This document shows, one piece after another, positions 24,263 through 32,665 of a DNA stretch of 40,076 nt; the stretch's first letter is position 1, and every line of letters begins with the position of its first letter. This DNA is from Parvimonas parva (GTDB lineage Bacteria; Bacillota; Clostridia; Tissierellales; Peptoniphilaceae). The notes below the pieces were generated by a model. It was given only the letters and a program-made list of their open reading frames with translations, was not told the origin of the DNA and made no database searches. Made by a program: the position numbers and the translations under genes. The stretch spans positions 4,782 to 44,857 of the forward strand of contig NZ_JACVDA010000016.1 of NCBI RefSeq assembly GCF_016552165.1. The letters are read 5' to 3'.

Positions 24263-26509
24263 TTAGCAATGTTCGTGGAAAGTTCTATGAATTACTTCCA
24301 TTTGTTGTTCTTTTGTAAGTCTGTTAAATCTAACTGCATATCCAGAAACACGAATTGTAAGGTTTGGATATTTTTCCGGATGATCGTAAGCATCTAATAA
24401 AGTTGCTCTGTCAAGTACATTAACATTCAAATGGAATGCTAATTGTTCAAAATAACCGTCCATTAAGTTTGTTAAATTAACTTTTCTTTCATCTTCACTC
24501 TTTCCTAATGCTGTTGGAACTATTGAGAATGTATTTGAAATACCGTCTTGACAACATCCTGCAAAAGGAATTTTCGCAACTGAGTTAAGTGATGCAATCG
24601 CACCAGTCTTATCTCTTCCATGCATTGGGTTTGCTCCCGGTCCAAATGGTTCGCCTTTCTTTCTTCCGTCTGGAGTTGTTCCAGTTTTCTTACCATAAAC
24701 TACGTTTGAAGTTATAGTTAAGATTGAAAGTGTATGTTCAGAATTTCTGTAAGTTGGAGTTTTTCTAAGTTCATTCATAAAGCCTTCGATAACTTCTACT
24801 GCTAATGAGTCAACTCTGTCATCATCGTTTCCGTATGTTGGGAAATCTCCTTCTATTTCAAAGTCAATAGCTAATCCATTTTCATCTCTTATTGGTTTAA
24901 CTTTTGCATATTTAATTGCACTTAGTGAGTCTGCTACGATTGAGATACCTGCTACACCAAAAGCCATGTATCTGTGAACAAAAGTATCGTGTAGAGCCAT
25001 TTGTCCTGCTTCGTAAGCATATTTATCATGCATATAGTGAATTGTATTCATTGTATTTACATAAAGTTTTGCAACTTTTTCTAAAACTAATTTGTAGTTA
25101 GCATAAACTTTATCAAAATCTAAAACTTCATCTTTAATTGGTTCAATACCATCTAAAACTTTGATTAAAGAACCGTCTTTTGCTTTTTTCATTTCGTCAA
25201 CGCCACCGTTAATAGCGTAAAGAAGTGATTTTGCAAGATTTGCTCTAGCTCCGAAGAATTGCATTTGTTTACCAATTACCATTGAAGATACACAACAAGC
25301 AATTGCATAGTCATCTCCATGAACCGGTCTCATTGCATCATCATTTTCATATTGTAATGAACCTGTTTGAATACTCATCTTTGAACAATAATTTTTCCAG
25401 CCTTCCGGTAAATCTAAACTCCAAAGAACAGTCATATTTGGTTCTGGTGAAGAATCTAAATTAGTTAAAGTGTGTAAAATTCTAAAAGCTGTCTTTGTAA
25501 CTAATGTTCTTCCATCAAGACCCATACCACCTAGAGATTCAGTAACCCAAGTAGGATCTCCAGCGAATAAATCATCATATTCAGGAGTTCTTAAATGTCT
25601 CATCATTCTAAGTTTCATAACGAATTGATCGATTAATTCTTGAGCTTCGCTTTCTGTTAAAGTTCCTTCATCAATATCTCTCTTGATGTAGATATCTAAG
25701 AAACCGCCATTTCTACCAAGACTCATTGCAGCTCCGTTGTTTTCTTTAACGGCTGCTAAGTAACCGAAGTATAACCATTGAATAGCTTCTTTAGCATTTT
25801 TAGCAGGAACAGAAATATCACATCCATATTCCATAGCCATTTTCTTCATTTCATCTAAAGCTCTGTATTGTTCAGAAAGTTCTTCTCTAAGTCTTATTAT
25901 ATCTTCAGAAGCTAATTCACTTTCTAATTTTTTGTATTCATTTAATTTATCTTCTCTTAATCTGTCGATACCATAAAGAGCAACTCTTCTGTAATCGCCG
26001 ATAATTCTTCCACGTCCGTAAGCATCAGGAAGACCTGTTAAAAGACCAACAGTTCTAGCTTTTCTCATTTGAGAAGTGTAAGCATCGAATGTTCCTTGAT
26101 TGTGAGTTTTTCTAAATTCATTGAAATATTTTTCAATAGTTGGATCCATTTTTAATCCGTAAGCATCTAAAGAATTTGTTACCATTCTATATCCACCATA
26201 AGGATTTACGATTCTCTTCATTGGTTCATCAGTTTGGAAGCCTACGATTAATTCATTTTCTTTATCTAAATATCCTGCCGGGAAGTTATTAATTCCAGAA
26301 ACTCTTGTAGTATCAACTTTAATAGTTTTTGTTCTAACTTCTTCTAAAATTAAATCTTCAGCTTTTTTCCATAAATTTTTTGTTCTTTCAGTTGGCTCTG
26401 CTAAGAAACTTTCATCTCCTTCATAAGGAGTATAGTTTAATTGAATGAAATCTCTTGTATCAATATTTTCAGTCCAATTACCAGTTTTAAAACCTCTCCA
26501 TGCGTCCAT
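24263..26509 (-). CDS. pflB: Pyruvate formate-lyase (formate C-acetyltransferase)
   Basis: A 748-residue glycyl-radical enzyme that cleaves pyruvate with CoA to acetyl-CoA and formate in anaerobic fermentation. The catalytic adjacent cysteines are Cys405-Cys406 in [10 protein letters not shown]. The glycyl radical site is Gly723 in RVSGYAVRF near the C-terminus. The length and the pyruvate-binding stretch RPVHGDDYA are normal for PflB. The start ATG 26509 follows AGGAGATGATTTT. A Crp/Fnr-like palindrome centred 41.5 bases before the inferred transcription start suggests activation by a Crp/Fnr-family protein. The activating enzyme is encoded next. Confidence 0.97.
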   Translation of the reverse strand: MDAWRGFKTGNWTENIDTRDFIQLNYTPYEGDESFLAEPTERTKNLWKKAEDLILEEVRTKTIKVDTTRVSGINNFPAGYLDKENELIVGFQTDEPMKRIVNPYGGYRMVTNSLDAYGLKMDPTIEKYFNEFRKTHNQGTFDAYTSQMRKARTVGLLTGLPDAYGRGRIIGDYRRVALYGIDRLREDKLNEYKKLESELASEDIIRLREELSEQYRALDEMKKMAMEYGCDISVPAKNAKEAIQWLYFGYLAAVKENNGAAMSLGRNGGFLDIYIKRDIDEGTLTESEAQELIDQFVMKLRMMRHLRTPEYDDLFAGDPTWVTESLGGMGLDGRTLVTKTAFRILHTLTNLDSSPEPNMTVLWSLDLPEGWKNYCSKMSIQTGSLQYENDDAMRPVHGDDYAIACCVSSMVIGKQMQFFGARANLAKSLLYAINGGVDEMKKAKDGSLIKVLDGIEPIKDEVLDFDKVYANYKLVLEKVAKLYVNTMNTIHYMHDKYAYEAGQMALHDTFVHRYMAFGVAGISIVADSLSAIKYAKVKPIRDENGLAIDFEIEGDFPTYGNDDDRVDSLAVEVIEGFMNELRKTPTYRNSEHTLSILTITSNVVYGKKTGTTPDGRKKGEPFGPGANPMHGRDKTGAIASLNSVAKIPFAGCCQDGISNTFSIVPTALGKSEDERKVNLTNLMDGYFEQLAFHLNVNVLDRATLLDAYDHPEKYPNLTIRVSGYAVRFNRLTKEQQMEVIHRTFHEHC

Positions 26510-26581
26510 AAAATCATCTCCTATTAATCATTCATTTTTTAGATTTATCTAAATATGTAATTTATTTTTCTTTGTATATAT

Positions 26582-26623
26582 ATTTTACAATATTTTTTTA
26601 CATTTATCAGTGATTGCAATCAC
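26582..26623 (-). promoter_or_regulatory. pflB promoter with a Crp/Fnr-type activator site at -41.5
   Basis: The palindrome GTGATTGCAATCAC (26610-26623) gives TGTGA-N6-TCACT on the minus strand, close to the TGTGA-N6-TCACA consensus of Crp and of Bacillus Fnr. Its centre (26616/26617) is exactly 29 bases before a TAAAAT box (26587-26582). That puts it at -41.5 relative to a start at about 26575, the class II activator position. No good -35 box is present. Confidence 0.65.
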
Positions 26624-26700
26624 AAAAACAGCAAAAAACGTTTTTATTTTTAAAAAAATCACACAAAAAGTCAATTTTAAAATTAATGCTTACAAAATTT

Positions 26701-26761
26701 TATATTAACTTAATTTCCCATATTGTAAAATTAAGTTAGCCAGTGAGAATAGAAAAAAACA
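26701..26761. repeat. Dispersed 45-bp repeat, copy A, with internal palindrome
   Basis: Bases 26717-26761 match 40000-40044 with one difference. The match can be extended to the left through TATATTAAC if an eight-base gap is allowed. In this copy TAACTTAATTT and AAATTAAGTTA form a perfect 11-base inverted repeat around CCCATATTGTA. It may be the end of a mobile element or a small dispersed repeat. Confidence 0.65.
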
Positions 26762-26816
26762 CTGTTGAAGAATACAAATAGTTAAAAAAATATTACAATT
26801 TTACAAAAAAGATAAA

Positions 26817-26846
26817 AAAGAGTGCTAGTCAAAACTAACACTCTTT
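26817..26846 (-). terminator. Terminator of the M18 aminopeptidase gene
   Basis: A 13-base stem encloses a CAAA loop. The single C/A mismatch on the plus strand is a G-U pair in minus-strand RNA. A T-rich tract follows on the minus strand. Confidence 0.88.
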
Positions 26847-26852
26847 AATTTT

Positions 26853-28226
26853 TTAAAGCATAAATGCTTTGTATGCTTTGTAACTCATATAAACGTCTAT
26901 TTTACTTGTAACTTCGTAAGGTGAGTGCATACTTAATGTAGCAGGGCCTGCATCTAAAACTTCAGCGCCATATTTTGCAAGTAGTAGAGCGATTGTTCCA
27001 CCACCACCTTGGTCAACTTTACCAAGTTCTGCAGTTTGCCATACAACTTTATTTTCTTTGAATACTTTTCTAACTTCTGCTAAAAATTCAGCATTTGCAT
27101 CACTTGATCCGAACTTTCCACCGCTTCCAGTATATTTGCAAATTGAAATACCTGAACCGATAAATGCAGAGTTCATTTGTTCACTAACATCCGCAAAGTC
27201 AGGATCAAAACCTGCTGCAACGTCAGCTGATAAAACTTTTGAATTTTTTAATGAACGATTAACTTTTAATTGGCAAAATTCTCCTTCAAGATTTACAAGT
27301 TCAGTCATTGTATTTTCCCAGAAATATGATGCCATTCCTGTATTACCCATTGAACCTATTTCTTCTTTATCCATGAATAATCCACAAGCTGTTCTCTTTG
27401 GATTTTCAATTTCAAAAATTGCACGCATTGTTGTAAAAGCACAAACTCTATCGTCTTGTCCATAGCTTAAAACCATTGATCTATCAAGTCCTAAGTCTCT
27501 TGCTTCTCCTGCCGGTACAATTTCCAATTCTGCAATTTTGAAATCTTCTTCTTCAAAATTATATTTTTCTTTTATCAATTTTAGAACATTTTCTTTAACA
27601 GCATCTTTTTCAGTATCCTTTAAAGGCATATTGCCCATTAAGATATTCATTTGTTCTCCAACAAGAGCCTCACGAGCTGTTTTAGCTAATTGATTTTTTG
27701 ACAAGTGAATCAATAAATCTGTTACACAAAATACTGGATCGTCTTTATCTTCTCCGATATGTATATCAATTTTTTCTCCGGCAGAATTGTAAACAACCCC
27801 ATGAATTGCTAGAGGAATTGTTGCGTATTGATATAATTTAACTCCACCATAATAATGAGTTTTCATTTTTGTTAAATTATTCGCTTCATACAAAGGATTT
27901 TGTTTAACATCTAAACGCGGACTGTCTATATGCGCCCCAACGATATTTAGTCCATTTTCTAAAGGTTCAGTTCCCATTACAAAAAGAGCAACTGACTTAT
28001 TTTTATGATTTAGATAAAATTTATCTCCGGCTTTGAATTTTTCACCTGTTTTGTAAAGTTCTTCTAAATCTCTAAAGCCTTTTTCTTTCGCTTGACGAAT
28101 AATTTCTGTACAAGCAAGTCTTTCTGTCTTTGCAACTGTCAAAAACTTTTTATAGTCTTCACAGAAATCAAAAACTAAATTTTTTTCTGCATCTTCAATT
28201 TGTAACCATGCACTCTTGTTAGTCAT
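26853..28226 (-). CDS. M18-family aminopeptidase
   Basis: A 457-residue zinc aminopeptidase that would remove N-terminal residues from peptides in the cytoplasm, feeding amino-acid fermentation. Metal and catalytic motifs are GAHIDSPRLD (His and Asp), QDDRVCAF (bridging Asp), DKEEIGSMG (catalytic and metal Glu) and SMHSPYE (His) close to the end. The size and motif order match bacterial M18 (ApeA/aspartyl aminopeptidase-like) proteins. The start ATG 28226 follows AGGAGGAA. It is monocistronic with a TTTAAT-17-TATAAT promoter and its own terminator. The exact residue preference cannot be read. Confidence 0.92.
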   Translation of the reverse strand: MTNKSAWLQIEDAEKNLVFDFCEDYKKFLTVAKTERLACTEIIRQAKEKGFRDLEELYKTGEKFKAGDKFYLNHKNKSVALFVMGTEPLENGLNIVGAHIDSPRLDVKQNPLYEANNLTKMKTHYYGGVKLYQYATIPLAIHGVVYNSAGEKIDIHIGEDKDDPVFCVTDLLIHLSKNQLAKTAREALVGEQMNILMGNMPLKDTEKDAVKENVLKLIKEKYNFEEEDFKIAELEIVPAGEARDLGLDRSMVLSYGQDDRVCAFTTMRAIFEIENPKRTACGLFMDKEEIGSMGNTGMASYFWENTMTELVNLEGEFCQLKVNRSLKNSKVLSADVAAGFDPDFADVSEQMNSAFIGSGISICKYTGSGGKFGSSDANAEFLAEVRKVFKENKVVWQTAELGKVDQGGGGTIALLLAKYGAEVLDAGPATLSMHSPYEVTSKIDVYMSYKAYKAFML

Positions 28227-28261
28227 ATTCTTCCTCCTAATATAAAATATTTTACAACACC

Positions 28262-28290
28262 ATTATAACATAATTAAGTTTACAATTAAA
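28262..28290 (-). promoter_or_regulatory. Probable promoter of the M18 aminopeptidase gene
   Basis: A perfect TATAAT (28267-28262) is preceded by a 17-base spacer and TTTAAT (28290-28285), a weak -35 box. Confidence 0.55.
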
Positions 28291-28300
28291 GATCTAAAAC

Positions 28301-29560
28301 TTATCTTATAGTAACTTTACCCGCTTCACATTTTATCTTCATATTAACGTCTGAATTTTTATTCTTTCTTCCGTGTTTTCCAAAGCCTGAAAAAGATTCT
28401 TCGAAAATTCTCACACTTCCCATTCCAACACTGTATTCGTATTCTATTTCTCCATATAATTTTTCAACTTCTAAAGTTGCATTTCCTGCATTAACATCAA
28501 GTTTAAACATCTCTTGGTATTCTACTTCACCTTTAATATTTCCGGCATTTACAACAACATCAAAATATTCAACTTCCATATCATTTAAAGTAACATTTCC
28601 TGCGTTTACTTGTAAATTGAATTTTTCAAGTTCCAATTCGTTGATTCTAAGATTTGTAGCATTGATTTCTCCTGAAATTGAAACATCTTCAGGAATATAA
28701 ATAGTAAGAGTAGAATCTTTAATGAACTCATCATCTATTTGAATTCCGTTTTTATTAACTTTTCCAACCAAGCCTTTATTGTAAATCTTTAACTTATCGC
28801 CTTTCTTTTCGCAGAAAAGTTTTGTTCTCTTTACATTTCTTGCCTTTACTCTGACAAGCTCATCATCGCTTCTCTCAAATTTTACATTTAAAGCATTTAA
28901 GTCAATATCTATATAATCAATACCCTCAAAAAAGGTATCCATATTTTCATTTGAATAGTCCATTTCATCCTCATCATAAATTTCATAATCATCTTCACTC
29001 GGTTGATATTTAACTCTAACATATTTTTTAGCATATTTTCCAGGATTATTTGAAATATCTCTTACCAAAGTTCTATATAAAAACTTTATAAGCCATATAA
29101 AGGCGTAAAGCAAAATTATAAAGCATAAAACTCTAAAGCCCCAGTTAAATACGGAAGTAATATTAAAAACTATAGAAAACGGTAGAGTGAACAGCGAAAT
29201 AAGTAAACCTATAATCGAAAAAGTAACCCATAACGCAAAACAAACAATAGCAATAACAAAAATTGGAACTAAAACAGGGAATGAGAAAATCCCAAGACCA
29301 ACCAAAGACAACTTTTTCCAAAAACTACTTTTCTTTTTGCCGTTGTTCTTACTCTTCTTTTCCTCCATTTCAATATCATCAGCTAAAATTTCCATTGCAA
29401 TTTTTCTTGGATTTCCAAAACTGCTTGGCACCTCGTCATCAAATCCTATACCTTGCTCATCAAACATTTCATTGTAAAAATTTTCTACATTTTCTCTTTC
29501 ATCTTTAGAAATATTTTTTAAATAAGACATAAGTTTTTTCATAAAAGTTCGTCTATTCAT
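28301..29560 (-). CDS. HAAS-domain membrane protein with DUF4097-like beta-solenoid domain
   Basis: I start this gene at ATG 29560 (419 residues), because GGAGG lies just upstream inside the padR gene. Residues 1-75 are a DUF1700/HAAS-like helical domain (FMKKLMSYLKNISKDERENVENFYNEMFDE, SFGNPRKIAMEIL). Two or three hydrophobic segments follow (about 85-125 and 140-165), then an acidic linker. The C-terminal half (about 205-419) consists of short beta repeats (LQVNAGNVTLNDMEVEYFDVVV, LDVNAGNATLEVE) as in DUF4097 adhesin-like solenoids. HAAS domains are typically encoded next to PadR regulators, as here with an eight-base overlap. A role in envelope-stress sensing is proposed for such pairs, but the function is unproven. 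Confidence 0.82.
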   Translation of the reverse strand: MNRRTFMKKLMSYLKNISKDERENVENFYNEMFDEQGIGFDDEVPSSFGNPRKIAMEILADDIEMEEKKSKNNGKKKSSFWKKLSLVGLGIFSFPVLVPIFVIAIVCFALWVTFSIIGLLISLFTLPFSIVFNITSVFNWGFRVLCFIILLYAFIWLIKFLYRTLVRDISNNPGKYAKKYVRVKYQPSEDDYEIYDEDEMDYSNENMDTFFEGIDYIDIDLNALNVKFERSDDELVRVKARNVKRTKLFCEKKGDKLKIYNKGLVGKVNKNGIQIDDEFIKDSTLTIYIPEDVSISGEINATNLRINELELEKFNLQVNAGNVTLNDMEVEYFDVVVNAGNIKGEVEYQEMFKLDVNAGNATLEVEKLYGEIEYEYSVGMGSVRIFEESFSGFGKHGRKNKNSDVNMKIKCEAGKVTIR

Positions 29561-29864
29561 CACTACCTCCAATAATCTGATTTACCTGTTCAACATATAA
29601 ATCCCATTTTTCTTTATTAAAAATCAAAACATCTCGTCCCGCTCTAGTTATACGATAGTATCTTCTATTACGACCATCAAAAGAAACATCATAACTCTCC
29701 AAAAGTCCACCCTTTAAAAGCCTTCTCAAGACAGGATACAAAGTTGACTCTGAAATTTCAATAGTCGCCATAAGTTTTTGAGTGATTTCATAACCATAAG
29801 TATCTCTTCGATTAACTATCGCAAGAACACAAAAATCTAAAATTTGTCCTTGTATCGAAAACAT
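29553..29864 (-). CDS. PadR-family transcriptional regulator
   Basis: A 103-residue winged-helix regulator. ILDFCVLAIVNRRDTYGYEI opens the PadR fold. ESTLYPVLRRLLKGGLLESY is the recognition helix and GRNRRYYRITRAGRDVL the wing, with a short dimerisation helix at the end. It starts at ATG 29864 behind AAAGGAGAAA. It is the first gene of an operon with the HAAS/DUF4097 protein, overlapping it by eight bases. The operator-like palindrome at 29901-29923 over its own promoter suggests autorepression. Confidence 0.93.
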   Translation of the reverse strand: MFSIQGQILDFCVLAIVNRRDTYGYEITQKLMATIEISESTLYPVLRRLLKGGLLESYDVSFDGRNRRYYRITRAGRDVLIFNKEKWDLYVEQVNQIIGGSDE

Positions 29865-29900
29865 AATTTCTCCTTTCTAAAAATCTATTATTAACTTATC

Positions 29901-29932
29901 TATATTATATAGTGTATAATATATAAAGTCAA
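29901..29932 (-). promoter_or_regulatory. Promoter and candidate PadR operator
   Basis: TTGACT (29932-29927), a 17-base spacer and TATAAT (29909-29904) on the minus strand. A perfect 9+9 inverted repeat, TATATTATA and TATAATATA with a five-base centre (29901-29923), covers the -10 box and most of the spacer. Confidence 0.7.
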
Positions 29933-29956
29933 TATATTTTTTAAAATTTTTCACAA

Positions 29957-29985
29957 AAAAACTGCTACCAAGGGTAACAGTTTTT
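29957..29985 (-). terminator. Terminator of the threonine aldolase gene
   Basis: AAAAACTGCTACC (29957-29969) pairs with GGTAACAGTTTTT (29973-29985). The one C/A mismatch becomes G-U in minus-strand RNA, and a T tract follows. Confidence 0.87.
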
Positions 29986-30000
29986 AAACTTAAATTAAAA

Positions 30001-31026
30001 TTAAAATAATTCTAACAATTTATCAACATCTTCTTCTTTTGTTGACCAGTCAGTAACAAGTCTAATGATTGTATGATTATCATCGTATTTTTCTCTAAAG
30101 CTAAATACAACCTCTTTCAAAAGCTCTTCAACTTTTTCATTTTCTAAAATAGGAAATTGTAAATTTGTCGGAGATTCAAAGTAGAATTTGTATCCCTTTG
30201 CTTTAAGACCGGCTTTTAGCTTTTCAGCCATATCAATTGCATGTTTACCTGCTTTAAAGTACAAATCATTTGTAAAGAATTCATCAAATTGTGCTCCTGT
30301 TACATAACCTTTTGCAAGTAATGCTCCATGAGTTTTTATAAAAGTTGAAAAATGTTTTTGACAATTTTCTTTTTTATAAACAAGAGCCTCTCCAAACAAT
30401 GCACCAAGTTTTGTTCCACCTATGTAAAACACGTCGCATAATCTTGCTATATCAGCCATTGTAACATCTGTTTCTCTTGCTGAAACTCCATAGCCAAGTC
30501 TTGCTCCGTCTAGGATAAAAGGGATTTCATATTCTTTACAAATAGAAGAAATTTTTTCAAGTTCAGCTTTTGTATATAATGTTCCATATTCTGTTGGGTG
30601 AGAAACATAAACAGCTCCTGGATAAACAGAATGAGTTTGTAAATCATCATTATAAAAACTTACTAAATAATCTTTTAATTCATCTGGATTCATCTTTCCT
30701 TGATGTTGAGGAATTGTTAAAACCTTATGTCCGGTATATTCTATCGCTCCTGCCTCGTGAGTACTTATATGTCCTGTAGTAACAGCTACAACACCTTCAT
30801 AAGCTCTTAAAATAGAATTTACCATAACAGCATTAGTTTGAGTTCCACCAACTAAAAAGAAAATTTCTAAATCATCTCTTTCACAAACTTTTCTTATCTT
30901 TTCTCTAGCACTCTCACTAACTTTATCACAACCATAGCCGGATAATTTTTCCAAATTAAGCTCCCCAATTCTCTTTAAAATTTCCGGATGCGTTGCCGTT
31001 GAATAATCGTTTTCGAAGAATAACAT
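30001..31026 (-). CDS. Low-specificity threonine aldolase family protein
   Basis: A 341-residue PLP enzyme of the beta-eliminating lyase/threonine aldolase family, expected to cleave L-threonine or allo-threonine to glycine and acetaldehyde. FENDYSTATHPEIL opens the protein. FFLVGGTQTNAVM is the PLP phosphate region, HISTHEAGAIEYTGHKV the substrate loop, FILDGARLGYG carries the PLP-ring Asp, and YIGGTKLGALFGEAL holds the Schiff-base Lys. The length is standard. The start ATG 31026 follows TAGGGGGAAAA. It is monocistronic with a TTTACA-17-TATAAT promoter. It probably serves glycine supply in an amino-acid fermenting anaerobe. Confidence 0.88.
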   Translation of the reverse strand: MLFFENDYSTATHPEILKRIGELNLEKLSGYGCDKVSESAREKIRKVCERDDLEIFFLVGGTQTNAVMVNSILRAYEGVVAVTTGHISTHEAGAIEYTGHKVLTIPQHQGKMNPDELKDYLVSFYNDDLQTHSVYPGAVYVSHPTEYGTLYTKAELEKISSICKEYEIPFILDGARLGYGVSARETDVTMADIARLCDVFYIGGTKLGALFGEALVYKKENCQKHFSTFIKTHGALLAKGYVTGAQFDEFFTNDLYFKAGKHAIDMAEKLKAGLKAKGYKFYFESPTNLQFPILENEKVEELLKEVVFSFREKYDDNHTIIRLVTDWSTKEEDVDKLLELF

Positions 31027-31070
31027 ATCTTTTCCCCCTAATAAATAATTGTAAAATACACAACAATAAT

Positions 31071-31099
31071 ATTATAAAACAAAATATAAAAATTGTAAA
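31071..31099 (-). promoter_or_regulatory. Promoter of the threonine aldolase gene
   Basis: TTTACA (31099-31094), a 17-base spacer and TATAAT (31076-31071) on the minus strand, 45 bases before the start codon. Confidence 0.65.
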
Positions 31100-31165
31100 T
31101 AATAATGTTCTTTTTTTATCAATTTTTATTAAAAAACTCAAAAACTTTGCTTTATACTTTTAAAG

Positions 31166-31194
31166 TTGAAAAAACTTTATTAGAGTGATATAAT
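31166..31194 (+). promoter_or_regulatory. SigA-type promoter of the purD-like gene
   Basis: TTGAAA (31166-31171), a 17-base spacer and TATAAT (31189-31194). The predicted start at about 31201 gives a leader of about 146 bases before ATG 31347. Confidence 0.75.
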
Positions 31195-31272
31195 ATGAAT
31201 AACTCTATAAAATAGAGTTATTCATATTTCATCGTGTTTACATTAATTTAGTTATCAAAAAGGAAACACGAT
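31192..31272 (+). promoter_or_regulatory. Palindrome and second inverted repeat in the purD-like leader
   Basis: AATATGAATAACTCTAT (31192-31208) and ATAGAGTTATTCATATT (31212-31228) are perfect complements with an AAA centre. They span the end of the -10 box through about +28, so this looks more like an operator than an RNA hairpin. Farther on, ATCGTGTTT (31231-31239) pairs with AAACACGAT (31264-31272) within the transcribed leader. No T run follows, so neither is a terminator. Confidence 0.55.
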
Positions 31273-31346
31273 ATAATAAATTAAAAATTAATAAATTTAA
31301 AATTAATAAACAAAAAATAATAAAAAAATATAAACGAGGTGATTTT

Positions 31347-32573
31347 ATGAAGGTACTTATTGTAGGTAAAGGTGGTCGTGAACACGCAATGTTAAAGGCT
31401 TGTAAGAAAAGCAATTTGGTTGAAAAAATTTATGTTCTACCGGGAAATTGTAAAATGGAAGATGCGACTAGGGTAGATATTGATATGTATGATATTGAAA
31501 AAGTAAAGAATTTTGCAATAAAAGAAAATATAGATTTAACTTTGGTAGGCCCTTCCGATGTATTGGCTCTTGGAATAAAAGATGAATTTGATAAAGTAGG
31601 TTTAAACATTTTTGCTCCGACTAAATCTGCTACAAGAATCGAATCAAGCAGGTATTTCACTAAACAACTTATGGAAAAATTAAAAATTCCTACAACTAAA
31701 TATGTTGTATTCACAGACAGAGAACAAACATTGAAATTTGTTTCAACTCTTGAAAAATTCCCTGTAACCATAAAAATCGACTCTTTATCAAAAAATTTGG
31801 GCATTTTTATTGCAAGAAGTAATAAAATGGCAAATGATATAGTAAATGAAATATTTGACGAAAATGAAAATTCAAAGATTTTAGTTGAAGAATTTGTTAT
31901 GGGTAAAGAATTTTCAATTTTTACATTAGTTAAAAACGAAAAAATTTATCCTTTACAAATAGTTAAAGACTATAAGAGAACTTCAGACAGCGAGGACGGA
32001 GAGCATACTGGTGGTATGGGTGCTTGTAGCCCGGTTGCTAAAGTTACGGATAATGAAATAGAACAAGTTGTTGAAAAAATTTTAAAACCGATGGCTAAAT
32101 CAATGTACGAGGACGGTTACGGTTTCGAAGGATTTTTATATGGAGAAATTGTAATAACACAAGACGGAATAAAAGTTTTAAGTTTTAATGCAAGACTTGG
32201 CGACCCTGAGGCAGAAGTTTTACTTCCTAGATTAAAATCCGATTTCGTTCAAAATATTCTTGACGTAATGAATGGCAAAGAACCTGAAATAGTTTGGAGC
32301 GATGATGTTTGTGTTGGTATTGTACTTGCATCAAACGGTTATCCTTCAAAAGAAAAATGTCAAGATAAAATGAAACTTGTTCCTGTCGATAATGACATTT
32401 GTTTTATGGGTGTTGAAGAAAAAGAAGGAGAAATTTTTGCTAAAGGTGGAAGAAATTTAATCGTAACAGCAATGGCAAAAGACTTTGAAACAGCAAGAGA
32501 GCTTGCATATAAAGACATAGAAAAACTAAAAACAGATTCATTCTTTTACAGAGAAGATATTGGTAAATTTTAA
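31347..32573 (+). CDS. purD: PurD-like ATP-grasp protein (phosphoribosylamine-glycine ligase family), divergent
   Basis: A 408-residue protein with the PurD layout. VLIVGKGGREHAMLKA opens the N domain. The middle ATP-grasp part carries ILVEEFVMGKEFSI, DYKRTSDSEDGEHTGGMGACSP (positions 208-229) and FNARLGDPEAEVLLPRL (280-296). The C-domain contains VGIVLASNGYPS. True PurD joins phosphoribosylamine and glycine in purine synthesis. Here the glycine-rich ATP loop, normally near DGLAAGKGV, reads DSLSKNLGI (145-153), and GPE near residue 69 reads GPSD. No other pur gene is present. It may be a true but divergent PurD or a relative with another substrate. It is monocistronic and ends in a bidirectional terminator. 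Confidence 0.8.
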   Translation: MKVLIVGKGGREHAMLKACKKSNLVEKIYVLPGNCKMEDATRVDIDMYDIEKVKNFAIKENIDLTLVGPSDVLALGIKDEFDKVGLNIFAPTKSATRIESSRYFTKQLMEKLKIPTTKYVVFTDREQTLKFVSTLEKFPVTIKIDSLSKNLGIFIARSNKMANDIVNEIFDENENSKILVEEFVMGKEFSIFTLVKNEKIYPLQIVKDYKRTSDSEDGEHTGGMGACSPVAKVTDNEIEQVVEKILKPMAKSMYEDGYGFEGFLYGEIVITQDGIKVLSFNARLGDPEAEVLLPRLKSDFVQNILDVMNGKEPEIVWSDDVCVGIVLASNGYPSKEKCQDKMKLVPVDNDICFMGVEEKEGEIFAKGGRNLIVTAMAKDFETARELAYKDIEKLKTDSFFYREDIGKF

Positions 32574-32578
32574 AAAAC

Positions 32579-32618
32579 AAAGGTACGCTAAAAATTTTGC
32601 GTACCTTTTTGTTTTATT
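32579..32618. terminator. Bidirectional terminator after the purD-like gene (38-bp repeat, copy 1)
   Basis: GGTACGC and GCGTACC with flanking AAA/TTT give a ten-base stem. The plus strand ends in TTTTTGTTTT, and the minus strand in TTTGTTTTTT. Bases 32581-32618 are identical to 35408-35445. It can serve both the purD-like gene and the LRR protein gene arriving from the other side. Confidence 0.9.
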
Positions 32619-32665
32619 TACTTTTTAAAAACTTCCTCAACCGTTTCTAATACTATAATTAGATA

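Larger units (their letters stand above)
26510..26852. other. 343-base gap upstream of pflB
   Basis: From left to right it holds the pflB leader and promoter, the Crp/Fnr-like palindrome, an AT-rich stretch, one copy of the 45-bp dispersed repeat and the terminator of the M18 peptidase. No gene was seen. Confidence 0.7.
31027..31346. other. 320-base divergent intergenic region
   Basis: The left part carries the threonine aldolase promoter on the minus strand. The right part carries the purD-like promoter, a 34-base palindrome over its -10 and start region, a 9-bp inverted repeat and an AT-rich leader. No gene was found. Confidence 0.7.

Noticed and set aside
31192-31228. The 17-base palindrome as a terminator
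   Set aside because: There is no T tract on either strand and it overlaps a good -10 box, so an operator is more likely.
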